From Enterobacter mori LMG 25706 (GTDB taxonomy: Bacteria > Pseudomonadota > Gammaproteobacteria > Enterobacterales > Enterobacteriaceae): DNA of 64,000 bases. The stretch lies in the NCBI RefSeq assembly GCF_000211415.1, contig NZ_GL890775.1, forward strand, positions 833,999 to 897,998. The letters run 5' to 3'. The first letter of the stretch is position 1. Each line of letters begins with the position of its first letter. Made by a program: the position numbers and the translations under genes. The notes below the pieces were generated by a model. The model did not search any database. It saw only the letters and a program-made list of their open reading frames with translations, and was not told the DNA's origin. Below, piece after piece: positions 8,601-18,207 of this stretch.

Positions 8601-9588
8601 GCTTAATGGAGATGCCCGGGCCTTCGTAAATACCGCGACCGTTGGACGCTTTACCGATGGCGTGAATCGCCTGCTGGTAAGAGACCATGTAGGCCTGCGC
8701 GTCGGTGGCGGTCAGCGCCGCTTCGCCCAGCATGTCGTAGGAGTAACGGAAACCTTTATCTTCCAGCTTGCGGGCGTTCGCCAGCGCTTCGGCAATGGTT
8801 TCCCCGGTGACGAACTGCTCGCCCATCAGGCGCATCGCCATGTCCACGCCTTTGCGGATCAGCGGCTCGCCGCTCTTACCGATAATGCGGTTCAGGGAGC
8901 GGGAGAGGTTGGCTTCGTTATGGGTGGAGACCAGTTTGCCGGTAAACAGCAGGCCCCATGTCGCGGCGTTGACGAACAGCGACGGGCTGCGGCCAATGTG
9001 GGAATGCCAGTTGCCGTTGCTGATCTTGTCGCGGATCAGCGCGTCGCGGGTGGCTTTATCCGGAATACGCAGCAGCGCTTCCGCCAGGCACATCAGCGCC
9101 ACGCCTTCCTGTGAAGAGAGGGAAAACTCCTGCAGCAGACCCTGAACCATCCCGGCGCGGCCGGTGGCGGTTTTCTGGTTGCGCCGCTTGTCGGCTAACT
9201 GATACGCCAGGCTGTGCGCCTGCGCGGCAATGGCTTCCGGCAGGCGAGCCTGCTCCAGCAGCATTGGCACGGCGTCGGTTTCGGCGCGGCGGTAGGCGCC
9301 GGTAATGGCGGCACGGCTGACGGACTGCGGCAGGATCTGCTCGGCGAATTCGAGGAACGGCTGATGGTTCTCGTCGCCAGCGGCTGGCGCTTCCTCGCTT
9401 TCGTTCGCTGCACCGGCCAGCAGGGCAGGCAGTTCCGGCAGACCTTCATCGCTCTCGAGCCTTTCAAGATAGTTAAAAATCGCCTGCTTAATTAACCAGT
9501 GCGGCGTGCGGTCAATGCGGGTTGCTGCGGTCTTAATCCGTTCGCGGGTGGCGTCATCCAGCTTAACCCCCATGGTGGTCATACCCAT
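5625..9588 (-). pseudogene. putA: Bifunctional proline/P5C dehydrogenase and repressor PutA, interrupted by a one-base frameshift
   Basis: Oxidises proline to glutamate (FAD proline dehydrogenase, then NAD P5C dehydrogenase) and represses put transcription. In order: ribbon-helix-helix (residues 1-47, TTMGVKLDDATRERIK), proline dehydrogenase barrel, then aldehyde dehydrogenase with ETGGMNAM and the catalytic Cys in SAGQRCSALR. At about residue 1135 (6180-6183, an A4 run on the coding strand) the frame breaks. As written, translation adds a 63-residue unrelated tail and stops at 5992. The remaining conserved C-terminal domain, ending NTAAAGGNASLMTIG, lies one frame over (to 5625). Removing one A restores exactly 1320 residues, the E. 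coli length. This is either a true mutation or a homopolymer sequencing error. Both catalytic domains lie before the break, but the C-terminal lid domain would be lost. Confidence 0.93.
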
Positions 9589-9643
9589 GCCAAAGCTCCT
9601 GTTGTTCTTTCATCGTGTTTGGTCGTTAGCGTGAAATATCCCC

Positions 9644-9826
9644 CATGTTGCAACTTTGTGCAACCGTGTTAAATGTGACCTGGTTTGCAACCCGGAAAAT
9701 GAATGGATTGTTAACGAATGGTTAGCTGGAAAAACGCACTGGCTTTTGGGCGGGAAGCCTGTTTTTATGCGGGAGTTAACACTTTTAAAAGGTGCAACCC
9801 GTAAAAGCGTGAGCGAGTGCAACCTA
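9644..9826. promoter_or_regulatory. put control region with five PutA operator motifs
   Basis: The 422-base divergent region between putA and putP carries five TGCAAC motifs (GTTGCA on the other strand): 9649-9654 (in the palindrome GTTGCAAC), 9659-9664, 9686-9691, 9793-9798 and 9818-9823. GTTGCA is the known core bound by the PutA ribbon-helix-helix domain, and E. coli also has five operators here. They form two clusters, one near each gene, which suits looping repression of both promoters. Confidence 0.85.
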
Positions 9827-10010
9827 TAGGAAACTCGTATCAAACCAGGGATGAAATTGATGTAAATGCAGTGTTAAATCGTTTGTCAGCGGGATGCGCA
9901 TACGGCAGGATAGCGCGCCCAACAGAAACACAAGATACATTCACCTCGTTCCGGTGATCATATAACAAGGCAGCCCGGATGGTTGTCGCTCGACATTTTG
10001 GAGAATTTGA

Positions 10011-11519
10011 ATGGCTATTAGCACACCGATGCTGGTGACATTTCTCGTTTATATATTTGGCATGATCCTGATAGGGTTTTTGGCATGGCGTTCAACAAAG
10101 AACTTTGACGACTACATTCTGGGCGGACGCAGTTTAGGCCCGATGGTGACCGCGCTCTCTGCGGGCGCTTCCGACATGAGCGGCTGGCTGTTGATGGGCC
10201 TGCCGGGCGCGATTTTCATCTCCGGTATCTCTGAAAGCTGGATTGCCATCGGTCTGACCGTCGGCGCGTGGATCAACTGGAAGCTGGTGGCAGGCCGTCT
10301 GCGCGTACATACCGAGGCCAATAATAACGCCCTGACACTGCCGGATTACTTCACCGGACGCTTTGAAGATAACAGCCGCGTTCTGCGCATTATCTCCGCG
10401 GTGGTTATTCTGCTGTTCTTCACCATCTACTGTGCCTCCGGCATCGTGGCCGGTGCGCGCCTGTTCGAAAGCACCTTCGGCATGAGCTATGAAACCGCTC
10501 TGTGGGCCGGTGCTGCGGCGACCATCCTCTATACCTTTGTGGGCGGTTTCCTGGCCGTGAGCTGGACCGACACCGTGCAGGCGAGCCTGATGATCTTCGC
10601 CCTGATCCTGACCCCGGTGATTGTGATTTTCACCGTTGGCGGCTTTGGTGATTCGCTGGAAGTGATCAAGCAGAAGAGCATTGAAAACGTCGACATGCTG
10701 AAAGGACTGAACTTCGTTGCCATCGTCTCCCTGATGGGCTGGGGCCTGGGCTACTTCGGTCAGCCGCATATTCTGGCGCGCTTTATGGCGGCGGATTCTC
10801 ACCACACCATCGTTCATGCCCGTCGCATCAGCATGACGTGGATGATCCTGTGTCTGGCAGGGGCGTGTGCGGTCGGCTTCTTCGGTATCGCGTACTTCAA
10901 CAACAACCCGGCGCAGGCGGGCGCGGTGAACCAGAACGCCGAGCGCGTGTTCATCGAGCTGGCGCAGATTCTGTTTAACCCGTGGATTGCCGGTATTCTC
11001 CTCTCTGCAATCCTGGCGGCGGTGATGTCCACCCTGAGCTGCCAGCTGCTGGTCTGCTCCAGTGCGATCACCGAAGACCTCTACAAAGCCTTCCTGCGTA
11101 AAAACGCGAGCCAGAAAGAGCTGGTCTGGGTAGGGCGCTTTATGGTGCTGGTGGTGGCGCTGATTGCCATCGCGCTGGCGGCCAACCCGAATAACCGCGT
11201 ACTGGGTCTGGTGAGCTATGCCTGGGCGGGATTCGGTGCGGCATTTGGTCCGGTCGTGCTGTTCTCCGTCATGTGGTCACGTATGACCCGTAACGGTGCG
11301 CTGGCGGGGATGATCATCGGTGCGGTTACCGTTATCGTCTGGAAACAGTTCGCGTGGCTGGGCCTGTACGAAATCATTCCGGGCTTCATTTTCGGCAGTA
11401 TCGGTATCGTGGTGTTCAGCCTGCTGGGTAAAGCACCGTCAGCCTCTATGCAGAAACGCTTTGCTGAAGCCGACGCGCACTACCACACTGCGCCACCGTC
11501 TAAACTTCAGGCAGAATAA
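10011..11519 (+). CDS. putP: Sodium/proline symporter PutP
   Basis: Imports proline with Na+ across the inner membrane to feed PutA. The 502 residues equal the E. coli length. It belongs to the SSS family with about 13 membrane helices. Conserved stretches include DYILGGRSLGPMVTALSAGASDMSGWLLMG near the N-terminus, with residues known to contact Na+ and proline. The start is the ATG preceded by TTTTGGAGAATTTGA, with GGAG eight bases upstream. It is divergent from putA and shares its five-operator control region. A terminator hairpin follows the stop codon. Confidence 0.97.
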   Translation: MAISTPMLVTFLVYIFGMILIGFLAWRSTKNFDDYILGGRSLGPMVTALSAGASDMSGWLLMGLPGAIFISGISESWIAIGLTVGAWINWKLVAGRLRVHTEANNNALTLPDYFTGRFEDNSRVLRIISAVVILLFFTIYCASGIVAGARLFESTFGMSYETALWAGAAATILYTFVGGFLAVSWTDTVQASLMIFALILTPVIVIFTVGGFGDSLEVIKQKSIENVDMLKGLNFVAIVSLMGWGLGYFGQPHILARFMAADSHHTIVHARRISMTWMILCLAGACAVGFFGIAYFNNNPAQAGAVNQNAERVFIELAQILFNPWIAGILLSAILAAVMSTLSCQLLVCSSAITEDLYKAFLRKNASQKELVWVGRFMVLVVALIAIALAANPNNRVLGLVSYAWAGFGAAFGPVVLFSVMWSRMTRNGALAGMIIGAVTVIVWKQFAWLGLYEIIPGFIFGSIGIVVFSLLGKAPSASMQKRFAEADAHYHTAPPSKLQAE

Positions 11520-11540
11520 TTTTCCCACGTAACACCGTAG

Positions 11541-11572
11541 GCCGGGTAAGCGAAAGCGCACCCGGCTTTTTT
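11541..11572 (+). terminator. putP terminator, REP-like
   Basis: GCCGGGT and ACCCGGC (11541-11547 with 11560-11566) enclose AAGCGAAAGCGC and are followed by six T. The core GGGTAAGCGAAAGCGCACCC also belongs to the REP-like family seen at 32961 and 46495. Confidence 0.8.
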
Positions 11573-11634
11573 CTTGCCAAAATCCGTATTTTCCTGTGAT
11601 ATCCATGTGCTTATAACAATGAGGATAGCGAAGC

Positions 11635-12054
11635 ATGACCATCAAAACAGGGGTAATGGCAGCGGCATTATTGATGCTGGCGGGCTGCAACGCGCCATCG
11701 CAACATGCGGCGGTAGAGACCTGCAAAGCGGATAACCAGATGCAGCAAACCACGCTCTATTTCGGACTGAATCGTCCGGCCGGGGCGCAGATTACCGGCA
11801 ACGAATGGCAGCAGTTTGTTGACCAGGACGTGACGCCGCGTTTTCGCGATGGCTTAACGGTATTTGATGCGCGCGGGCAGTGGCTGGGGAACGACGGGAA
11901 AGTGGCGCGTGAGCCGAGCAAGGCATTGATGCTGATCCACGGTAAAGATGCGCAGAGCGAGAAGAACATCGAAGCGTTACGCGGGATTTATAAATCACGC
12001 TTCGCGCAGGAGTCGGTGATGCGGGTCGACCAGCCGGTGTGCGTGCAGTTTTAA
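11635..12054 (+). CDS. DUF3574-type lipoprotein
   Basis: 139 residues with a lipoprotein signal ending in the lipobox MLAGC (N-terminus MTIKTGVMAAALLMLAGCN). The mature part contains TTLYFGLNRPAG, WQQFVDQDVTPRFRDGLTVFDARGQWL and KALMLIHGKD, the pattern of the DUF3574 family. No function is established for that family. It stands alone between putP and a minus-strand transporter, with its own terminator hairpin, and is not part of the E. coli K-12 map here. Composition is like its neighbours, so it is not an obvious recent import. Confidence 0.82.
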   Translation: MTIKTGVMAAALLMLAGCNAPSQHAAVETCKADNQMQQTTLYFGLNRPAGAQITGNEWQQFVDQDVTPRFRDGLTVFDARGQWLGNDGKVAREPSKALMLIHGKDAQSEKNIEALRGIYKSRFAQESVMRVDQPVCVQF

Positions 12055-12058
12055 TGAA

Positions 12059-12085
12059 AACGGCGGGATAACCCGCCGTTGTTGT
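12059..12085 (+). terminator. Terminator after the DUF3574 gene
   Basis: AACGGCGGG, loop ATAA, CCCGCCGTT (12059-12080), followed by a short T-rich tract. A REP-like element follows directly. Confidence 0.6.
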
Positions 12086-12088
12086 ATC

Positions 12089-12120
12089 GTAGGCCCGCGC
12101 AAGCGAAGCGCCGCCGGGCA
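12089..12120. repeat. REP-like element
   Basis: An imperfect palindrome, GCCCGCGCAAGCGAAGCGCC running into GCCGGGC, between convergent genes. It shares the CAAGCGAAGCGC core type with other REP-like copies in this window. Confidence 0.6.
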
Positions 12121-12135
12121 CAAACGGCACAAAAC

Positions 12136-13320
12136 TTACAACACCAACCCCGCAAAGCTCGCCGACAGCAGGCTCACCAGCGTCGCGCCATACACCAGAC
12201 GCAGACCAAACCGCGATACCACGTTGCCCTGCTGCTCGTTCAGGCCCTTAATCGCCCCGGCGACGATACCGATTGAGGCAAAGTTAGCAAACGACACCAG
12301 GAAGACGGACAAAATACCCAGCCCGCGAGGGGACATCTGATGGGCGATTTTTTGCAGCTCGATCATCGCCACAAATTCATTCGCCACCAGCTTGGTTGCC
12401 ATAATACTGCCCGCGTTTAAGGCATCGCTCAGCGGGATCCCCACCAGCCAGGCCAGGGGATAAAACACATAGCCCAGGATCTGCTGGAAGCTCATGCCAA
12501 ATACGCTGGAGAAGAGGGCGTTAACGGCGCTAATAAGCGCGATAAAGCCAATCAGCATCGCCAGAATAATCATCGCCACCTTAAAACCGGCCAGAATATA
12601 CTCGCCGAGCATTTCAAAGAAGCTTTGCGATTCATGCAGCTTTTCGAGCTTGATATCCGGCTCCGCTTCCGGGCGCACCGGGTTGATGACGGAGAGAATA
12701 ATAAAGGTGCTGAACATATTCAGAATAAGCGCCGCGACGACAAATTTGGCGTCGAGCATGGTCATATAGGCACCGACTATCGACAGGGAGACCGTCGACA
12801 TGGCCGTGGCCGCCATGGTGAAGAGACGACGTGAGGAGAGATCGCCCAGCACGCCTTTGTAGGCAATGAAGTTTTCCGACTGACCGAGGATCAGCGAACT
12901 TACCGCGTTAAAGGATTCCAGCTTGCCCATACCGTTCAGTTTTGACAGCACTGTCCCGATGACGCGAATAAAAATTGGCAGGATCCGCCAGTGCTGAAGA
13001 ATACCAATCAGTGCGGAAATAAAAATAATCGGACACAGCACGCCGAGGAAAATGAATGCCAGCCCTTTTTCACCCATTCCGCCAAAGACGAAATTCGTCC
13101 CTTCGGCCGCAAATTTAAGCAGCGATTCAAAGAAACCGGAGACATATTTAATAATAAACAGACCGCTTTCTGCGTGCAGGAAAAAGAATGCCAGCGCGAT
13201 TTCAATAACAATCAGCTGTACAACAAAACGAATGCGAATTTTTCGGCGGTCGAAACTCACCAGCCAGGCAAGCGCAAGAATAATCACCAGCGCCAGCAGG
13301 AAATGGATAATCTTAAACAT
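12136..13320 (-). CDS. NupC/NupX-family concentrative nucleoside transporter
   Basis: Proton-coupled nucleoside uptake across the inner membrane. 394 residues of the CNT family, very close to E. coli NupC throughout: [61 protein letters not shown] and [26 protein letters not shown] and the following Ser-rich loop belong to the substrate and cation site in this family. It is not the nupC locus, which lies elsewhere in E. coli, so this is probably a paralogue; no E. coli counterpart sits between putP and efeU. Substrate range cannot be told from sequence. Divergent from efeU. Confidence 0.88.
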   Translation of the reverse strand: MFKIIHFLLALVIILALAWLVSFDRRKIRIRFVVQLIVIEIALAFFFLHAESGLFIIKYVSGFFESLLKFAAEGTNFVFGGMGEKGLAFIFLGVLCPIIFISALIGILQHWRILPIFIRVIGTVLSKLNGMGKLESFNAVSSLILGQSENFIAYKGVLGDLSSRRLFTMAATAMSTVSLSIVGAYMTMLDAKFVVAALILNMFSTFIILSVINPVRPEAEPDIKLEKLHESQSFFEMLGEYILAGFKVAMIILAMLIGFIALISAVNALFSSVFGMSFQQILGYVFYPLAWLVGIPLSDALNAGSIMATKLVANEFVAMIELQKIAHQMSPRGLGILSVFLVSFANFASIGIVAGAIKGLNEQQGNVVSRFGLRLVYGATLVSLLSASFAGLVL

Positions 13321-13495
13321 GGTTTATTTTCAGTTAGTTTTCGAGGTGGATATTTAGCCACAGCGCTGATTAACCGTAAATGGGCATTTTCGTTATAACT
13401 TATAAACGCAATCGTAACGGATGGAATTATTATCCTGCGATGCGGTTACAACTCGTCATCAAAAGGCCACATATTTCGCTTGTTTTTCTTCTTGC

Positions 13496-13514
13496 CGTAA
13501 TGATAATCACTATC
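13496..13514. promoter_or_regulatory. Fur box of efeUOB
   Basis: GTAATGATAATCACTATC matches the Fur consensus ATAATGATAATCATTATC at 16 of 18 positions. It lies about 58 bases upstream of the efeU start. Repression by Fe2+-Fur is therefore expected, as for E. coli efeUOB. Confidence 0.82.
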
Positions 13515-13571
13515 ACAAGAATTTACCTTTCTTTGCATCAGTTGACCGCGATAAACATTTAAGGTGTCGGC

Positions 13572-14405
13572 ATGTTTGTTCCATTTCTCATTATGTTACG
13601 TGAAGGCCTTGAAGCGGCCCTGATTGTCAGCCTTATCGCCAGCTATCTGAAGCGAACCCAGCGCGGACGCTGGATTGGCGTCATGTGGGTTGGCGTCTTC
13701 CTTGCCGCGGCGCTCTGCCTGGGCCTGGGTATCCTCATCAATGAAACCACCGGCGAATTCCCGCAGAAAGAACAAGAGCTTTTCGAAGGGATCGTCGCCG
13801 TGATTGCGGTGGTAATCCTCACCTGGATGGTGTTCTGGATGCGTAAAGTCTCCCGCAACGTGAAGGTGCAGCTGGAGCAGGCGGTAGACAATGCCCTGCA
13901 GAAGGGGAACAACCACGGCTGGGCGCTGATCCTGATGGTCTTTTTTGCCGTTGCGCGTGAGGGGCTGGAATCGGTCTTCTTCCTGTTGGCGGCCTTTCAA
14001 CAGGATGTCGGTATCTGGCCGCCGGTTGGCGCGATGCTCGGGCTGGCAACCGCGGTTGTGCTGGGCTTTCTGCTCTACTGGGGCGGCATTCGTCTCAATC
14101 TGGGCGCCTTCTTCAAGTGGACCAGCCTGTTTATTCTGCTGGTGGCGGCAGGGCTGGCGGCAGGAGCGATACGCGCCTTCCACGAGGCGGGCCCCTGGAA
14201 CCACTTCCAGGACGTGGCGTTCGATCTCAGCAACGTTCTCTCCACCCATTCACTGACCGGTACCCTGCTTGAAGGTATCTTCGGCTATCAGGAAACGCCG
14301 AGCGTCAGCGAAGTGGCGATGTACTTTATCTATCTGGTTCCGGCGCTGGTGCTGTTCGCTATGCCGCCGCGTACCGGCACCCAGACGTCGCGCGTTGCGC
14401 CGTAA
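13572..14405 (+). CDS. efeU: Ferrous iron permease EfeU
   Basis: Inner-membrane Fe2+ permease of the EfeUOB system (OFeT/Ftr1 type). 277 residues with about seven membrane helices and two REXXE iron-binding motifs (REGLE at about residues 10 and 128). The reading frame is intact, unlike E. coli K-12 where efeU is known to be frameshifted. AAGG lies seven bases before the ATG. It is the first gene of efeUOB, 57 bases downstream of a strong Fur-box match, with efeO following after about 40 bases. Confidence 0.95.
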   Translation: MFVPFLIMLREGLEAALIVSLIASYLKRTQRGRWIGVMWVGVFLAAALCLGLGILINETTGEFPQKEQELFEGIVAVIAVVILTWMVFWMRKVSRNVKVQLEQAVDNALQKGNNHGWALILMVFFAVAREGLESVFFLLAAFQQDVGIWPPVGAMLGLATAVVLGFLLYWGGIRLNLGAFFKWTSLFILLVAAGLAAGAIRAFHEAGPWNHFQDVAFDLSNVLSTHSLTGTLLEGIFGYQETPSVSEVAMYFIYLVPALVLFAMPPRTGTQTSRVAP

Positions 14406-14445
14406 TGTGTAATTTAGTTACAACATACTTTTAAAGGGAAGAGTC

Positions 14446-15573
14446 ATGGCAATTCAGTTCCGTCGTAGTGCGTTATGCGCAGGCATTGCCGCGCTGTTCG
14501 CTTCTTCATTCTCTGCCTGGGGCGCTGATGTTCCTCAGGTCAAAGTGACCGTCAATGATAAACAGTGCGAGCCGATGACCATCACGGTCAACAGCGGCAA
14601 AACCCAGTTTATCATCCAGAACCACAGCCAGAAGGCGCTGGAGTGGGAGATCCTCAAAGGTGTAATGGCGGTGGAAGAGCGTGAAAACATCGCCCCTGGC
14701 TTCAGCCAGAAGATGACCGCCAACCTGCAGCCGGGTGAATACGACATGACCTGCGGCCTGCTGACCAATCCGAAAGGTAAGCTGATCGTCAAGGGCAACG
14801 CCACGAAGGATGCCGCGAAAGGCGAAGCGCTGCTGAGCCTGGGCGAGGCCATCACCGCCTATAAAGCCTACGTTACCAAAGAGACGGCGGACCTGGTTGC
14901 GGGCACCAAAGCCTTTACCGATGCGGTGAAAGCCGGGGATATCGAAAAAGCGAAATCCCTGTACGCGCCAACCCGTCAGCACTACGAGCGCATCGAGCCG
15001 ATTGCCGAGCTGTTCTCTGACCTCGATGGTAGCATCGATGCCCGTGAGGACGATTACGAGCAGAAGGCCGCCGATCCGAAATTTACCGGCTTCCACCGAC
15101 TGGAAAAAGCCCTGTTTGGCGACAACTCCACCAAAGGGATGGAGAAATACGCCGGGCAGTTGAACGGCGACGTGCTGGAGCTGCAAAAGCGCATCAGCGA
15201 GCTGGCCTTCCCGCCGTCGAAAGTGGTTGGCGGCGCGGCCGGTCTGATTGAAGAAGTGGCTGCAAGCAAAATCAGCGGTGAAGAAGATCGATACAGCCAC
15301 ACCGACCTGTGGGACTTCCAGGCCAATGTCGACGGCGCGCAGAAAATTGTCGATCTGCTGCGTCCTCAACTGCAAAAAGAGAACAGCGCACTGCTGGCCA
15401 AAGTGGATGCCAACTTCAAAAAAGTCGACACCATCCTGGCGAAGTACCGCACCAAAGACGGGTTCGAAACCTATGACAAACTGACCGACGCTGACCGTAA
15501 CGCGCTGAAAGGCCCGATTACCACCCTGGCGGAAGATCTCTCCCTGCTGCGCGGCGTTCTGGGTCTGGACTAA
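14446..15573 (+). CDS. efeO: Periplasmic iron-uptake protein EfeO
   Basis: Periplasmic component of the EfeUOB ferrous iron importer. 375 residues: a Sec signal peptide ending SSFSAWGA, an N-terminal cupredoxin-like domain ([20 protein letters not shown] through [14 protein letters not shown]), then a C-terminal M75-type helical domain with the HxxE motif in [11 protein letters not shown]. EfeO is thought to bind or oxidise iron and pass it to EfeU. It lies in the efe operon between efeU and efeB; efeB begins five bases after its stop. Confidence 0.96.
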   Translation: MAIQFRRSALCAGIAALFASSFSAWGADVPQVKVTVNDKQCEPMTITVNSGKTQFIIQNHSQKALEWEILKGVMAVEERENIAPGFSQKMTANLQPGEYDMTCGLLTNPKGKLIVKGNATKDAAKGEALLSLGEAITAYKAYVTKETADLVAGTKAFTDAVKAGDIEKAKSLYAPTRQHYERIEPIAELFSDLDGSIDAREDDYEQKAADPKFTGFHRLEKALFGDNSTKGMEKYAGQLNGDVLELQKRISELAFPPSKVVGGAAGLIEEVAASKISGEEDRYSHTDLWDFQANVDGAQKIVDLLRPQLQKENSALLAKVDANFKKVDTILAKYRTKDGFETYDKLTDADRNALKGPITTLAEDLSLLRGVLGLD

Positions 15574-15578
15574 GCACG

Positions 15579-16862
15579 ATGAACAAGCATGACGAGCACG
15601 ACGTGGCGGAACCTTCCCGACGTCGTTTGTTAAAAGGGGTAGGGGCGCTGGGCGGCGCGCTTGCCCTGGCAGGCGGCTGTCCGGTGGCGCATGCGGCTAA
15701 ACCGCAGAGTGCTCCCGGCACGCTGTCGCCGGATGCGCGCATGGAGACGCAGCCGTTTTATGGCGAGCATCAGGCGGGCATTCTGACGCCGCAGCAGGCC
15801 TCCATGATGCTGGTGGCGTTTGATTCGCTGGCCAGCGATAAAGCCGATCTGGTGCGTCTGTTCCGCCTGCTGACGACGCGTATTGCGTTTCTCACCGCGG
15901 GCGGTCCGGCACCGGAAACGCCAAATCCGCGTTTGCCGCCGATGGACTCCGGTATTCTCGGGGCGTTTATCGCCCCGGATAACCTGACCATTACCGTTTC
16001 GGTGGGCGAGTCGTTGTTTGATGACCGCTACGGCCTGGCAAAACAGAAGCCGAAAGCGCTGCAAAAAATGACGCGCTTTCCAAATGACTCCCTCGACGCG
16101 GCGCTGTGCCACGGCGATCTGCTCCTGCAGATTTGCGCCAATACCCAGGACACGGTGATCCACGCCCTGCGCGATATCATCAAGCACACGCCGGATCTGC
16201 TGAGCGTGCGCTGGAAGCGGGAAGGGTTTATCTCTGACCACGCTGCCCGCAGCAAAGGCAAAGAGACGCCGGTGAACTTGCTGGGCTTTAAGGACGGCAC
16301 GGCCAACCCGAACAGCAGCGATGCGGCACTGATGAAAGACGTGGTGTGGGTGACGGCGGATCAGGGCGAACCGGCATGGGCGGTGGGCGGCAGCTACCAG
16401 GCAGTACGCATTATTCAGTTCCACGTGGAGTTCTGGGACCGCACGCCGCTGAAAGAGCAGCAGACCATATTTGGCCGCGACAAGCAGAGCGGGGCACCGC
16501 TGGGCATGAAGCACGAGCACGATGTGCCGGACTACGCGAGCGATCCTGACGGGAATACCATCGCGCTCGACAGCCACATTCGCCTTGCGAACCCGCGCAC
16601 CAAAGAGACGCAGTCGAGCCTGATGATGCGTCGTGGCTACAGCTATTCGTTAGGCGTCACCAACTCTGGTCAGCTTGATATGGGGCTGCTGTTTGTCTGC
16701 TATCAGCACGATCTGGAGAAAGGGTTCCTCACCGTACAGAAGCGGTTAAACGGCGAAGCGCTGGAAGAGTATATTAAGCCCATCGGCGGCGGTTATTTCT
16801 TTGCCCTGCCTGGCCCGCGCGACCAGAACGCGTACCTCGCTCAAGGGCTGATCGAAGCCTGA
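15579..16862 (+). CDS. efeB: Tat-exported haem (DyP-type) peroxidase EfeB
   Basis: 427 residues. A twin-arginine signal ([21 protein letters not shown]) sends the folded haem enzyme to the periplasm. DyP hallmarks are GFKDGTANP with the catalytic Asp and Arg-containing strands further on, and the proximal His region around HIRLANPR. In EfeUOB it is proposed to oxidise Fe2+ or take iron from haem for EfeO/EfeU. It is the last gene of the operon and is followed by a hairpin terminator. Confidence 0.96.
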   Translation: MNKHDEHDVAEPSRRRLLKGVGALGGALALAGGCPVAHAAKPQSAPGTLSPDARMETQPFYGEHQAGILTPQQASMMLVAFDSLASDKADLVRLFRLLTTRIAFLTAGGPAPETPNPRLPPMDSGILGAFIAPDNLTITVSVGESLFDDRYGLAKQKPKALQKMTRFPNDSLDAALCHGDLLLQICANTQDTVIHALRDIIKHTPDLLSVRWKREGFISDHAARSKGKETPVNLLGFKDGTANPNSSDAALMKDVVWVTADQGEPAWAVGGSYQAVRIIQFHVEFWDRTPLKEQQTIFGRDKQSGAPLGMKHEHDVPDYASDPDGNTIALDSHIRLANPRTKETQSSLMMRRGYSYSLGVTNSGQLDMGLLFVCYQHDLEKGFLTVQKRLNGEALEEYIKPIGGGYFFALPGPRDQNAYLAQGLIEA

Positions 16863-16867
16863 TAATC

Positions 16868-16900
16868 GTCCCTGCGATAGTTCGCGGGGACATTATTTTT
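16868..16900 (+). terminator. efeUOB terminator
   Basis: GTCCCTGCGA, loop TAGT, TCGCGGGGAC (16868-16891, one mismatch), followed by a T-rich tract. Confidence 0.75.
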
Positions 16901-16944
16901 TCATATGACTATCTTGTTGTTATATTTCTGTAATATTTCTATAT

Positions 16945-16973
16945 AAGACTGAATCCACTGCAGGTGCAGTCTT
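16945..16973. other. Inverted repeat upstream of phoH
   Basis: AAGACTG and CAGTCTT (16945-16951 with 16967-16973) enclose CAC/GTG pairs. It lies in the phoH leader region just after a weak PhoB-box-like CTGTAAT at 16928. Its role is unknown; it could be a leader hairpin or a regulator site. Confidence 0.4.
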
Positions 16974-17085
16974 AAAAGTTGCATTCAGGTAAAATAAATG
17001 TTGCATTTATGATAACTCCTGATGTACTTAAGATAAGACAGCGGTAGTTCCCGGCAGTGATGCTGAATCACTATGGAGATCGCGA

Positions 17086-18150
17086 ATGGTTGGGTCCTGT
17101 ACTGGACAAGGTAAACATAACAACCGCAGCACCCGGCGCGGAGGCTCAGACTCCGGCAGCGATTTCCTCACCACTAAATTCTCCCCTTCACCTCAAGAAT
17201 CTGATTCCACCGACGTGCAGACTGGTGCGCGTAGCTATTCTGTATCGTCATCCGGTAAAGCAAGCAATGGCTTACAAGGAAGCCAACCCTCTGATGTTCG
17301 TGCGCATAATCGTGCCGAAGCTGGCGCGTGTGATGAATACCAACAACTCAAGGTGCTATCCATGGGAAGACAAAAAGCAGTGATCAAAGCTCGTCGCGAA
17401 GCAAAACGTGTGCTGAGACGGGATTCACGTAGCCATAAACAGCGTGAAGAAGAATCGGTCACCTCGCTTGTGCAGATGAGTGGCGTAGAAGCAATTGGCA
17501 TGGCCCGAGACAGCCGTGATAATTCTCCAATTGTTGCGCGCAATGAGGCTCAGGCGCACTACCTGAATGCTATCGAGAGTAAACAGCTCATCTTTGCAAC
17601 CGGTGAAGCCGGATGCGGGAAAACCTGGATTAGTGCAGCCAAAGCGGCGGAAGCGCTGATCCATACGGACGTGGAACGCATTATTGTTACCCGTCCGGTA
17701 CTGCAAGCTGATGAAGATCTCGGCTTCTTGCCCGGAGATATTTCGGAGAAGTTTGCCCCGTACTTCAGGCCCGTTTATGACGTGCTGGTGAAGCGACTGG
17801 GTGCATCCTTTATGCAGTACTGCCTGCGACCAGAGATTGGCAAGGTGGAAATCGCGCCGTTCGCCTATATGCGCGGACGTACATTTGAAAATGCGGTCGT
17901 CATTCTTGACGAGGCTCAGAACGTGACCGCAGCGCAAATGAAAATGTTCTTAACGCGCCTCGGGGAGAACGTGACGGTTATCGTTAACGGCGATATTACC
18001 CAGTGTGACCTGCCGTCCGGCGTTAAATCCGGATTAAGCGACGCCATGTCACGTTTTGAGGAAGATGAGATGATTGGGGTGGTACGTTTCACCAAAGATG
18101 ACTGCGTGCGCTCGGCGCTCTGTCAGCGCACGCTGCAAGCGTATTATTGA
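17086..18150 (+). CDS. phoH: PhoH family ATPase (phosphate-starvation protein)
   Basis: Predicted P-loop ATPase with similarity to RNA helicase cores; in E. coli it is induced by phosphate starvation through PhoB. 354 residues: a basic, Ser/Gly-rich N-terminal stretch of about 90 residues, then the PhoH domain with Walker A GEAGCGKTW, Walker B VVILDEAQN, VTRPVLQADEDLGFLPGD and NGDITQCDLPSG. The longest frame gives 354 residues, the length I recall for E. coli. A second plausible start is the ATG at 17362 (MGRQKAVIKARRE), which would remove the low-complexity part. Monogenic, with a terminator hairpin after the stop. Confidence 0.9.
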   Translation: MVGSCTGQGKHNNRSTRRGGSDSGSDFLTTKFSPSPQESDSTDVQTGARSYSVSSSGKASNGLQGSQPSDVRAHNRAEAGACDEYQQLKVLSMGRQKAVIKARREAKRVLRRDSRSHKQREEESVTSLVQMSGVEAIGMARDSRDNSPIVARNEAQAHYLNAIESKQLIFATGEAGCGKTWISAAKAAEALIHTDVERIIVTRPVLQADEDLGFLPGDISEKFAPYFRPVYDVLVKRLGASFMQYCLRPEIGKVEIAPFAYMRGRTFENAVVILDEAQNVTAAQMKMFLTRLGENVTVIVNGDITQCDLPSGVKSGLSDAMSRFEEDEMIGVVRFTKDDCVRSALCQRTLQAYY

Positions 18151-18169
18151 GTTTGCTGTTGTGTTCAAG

Positions 18170-18196
18170 GCCCGGGAAACCGGGCTTTGTTTTTTG
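18170..18196 (+). terminator. phoH terminator
   Basis: GCCCGG, loop GAAA, CCGGGC (18170-18185), followed by a T-rich tract TTTGTTTTTT. Confidence 0.85.
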
Positions 18197-18207
18197 TGCA
18201 TTTTATA

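Noticed and set aside
5869-9114. Very long (1081-codon) plus-strand open frame over putA
   Set aside because: Antisense shadow of the GC-rich putA gene; composition (His, Gln and Arg-rich) and lack of start signals are typical of antisense frames.
10134-10817. Antisense frame of 227 codons in putP
   Set aside because: Shadow of putP; no ribosome-binding site and no recognisable domain.
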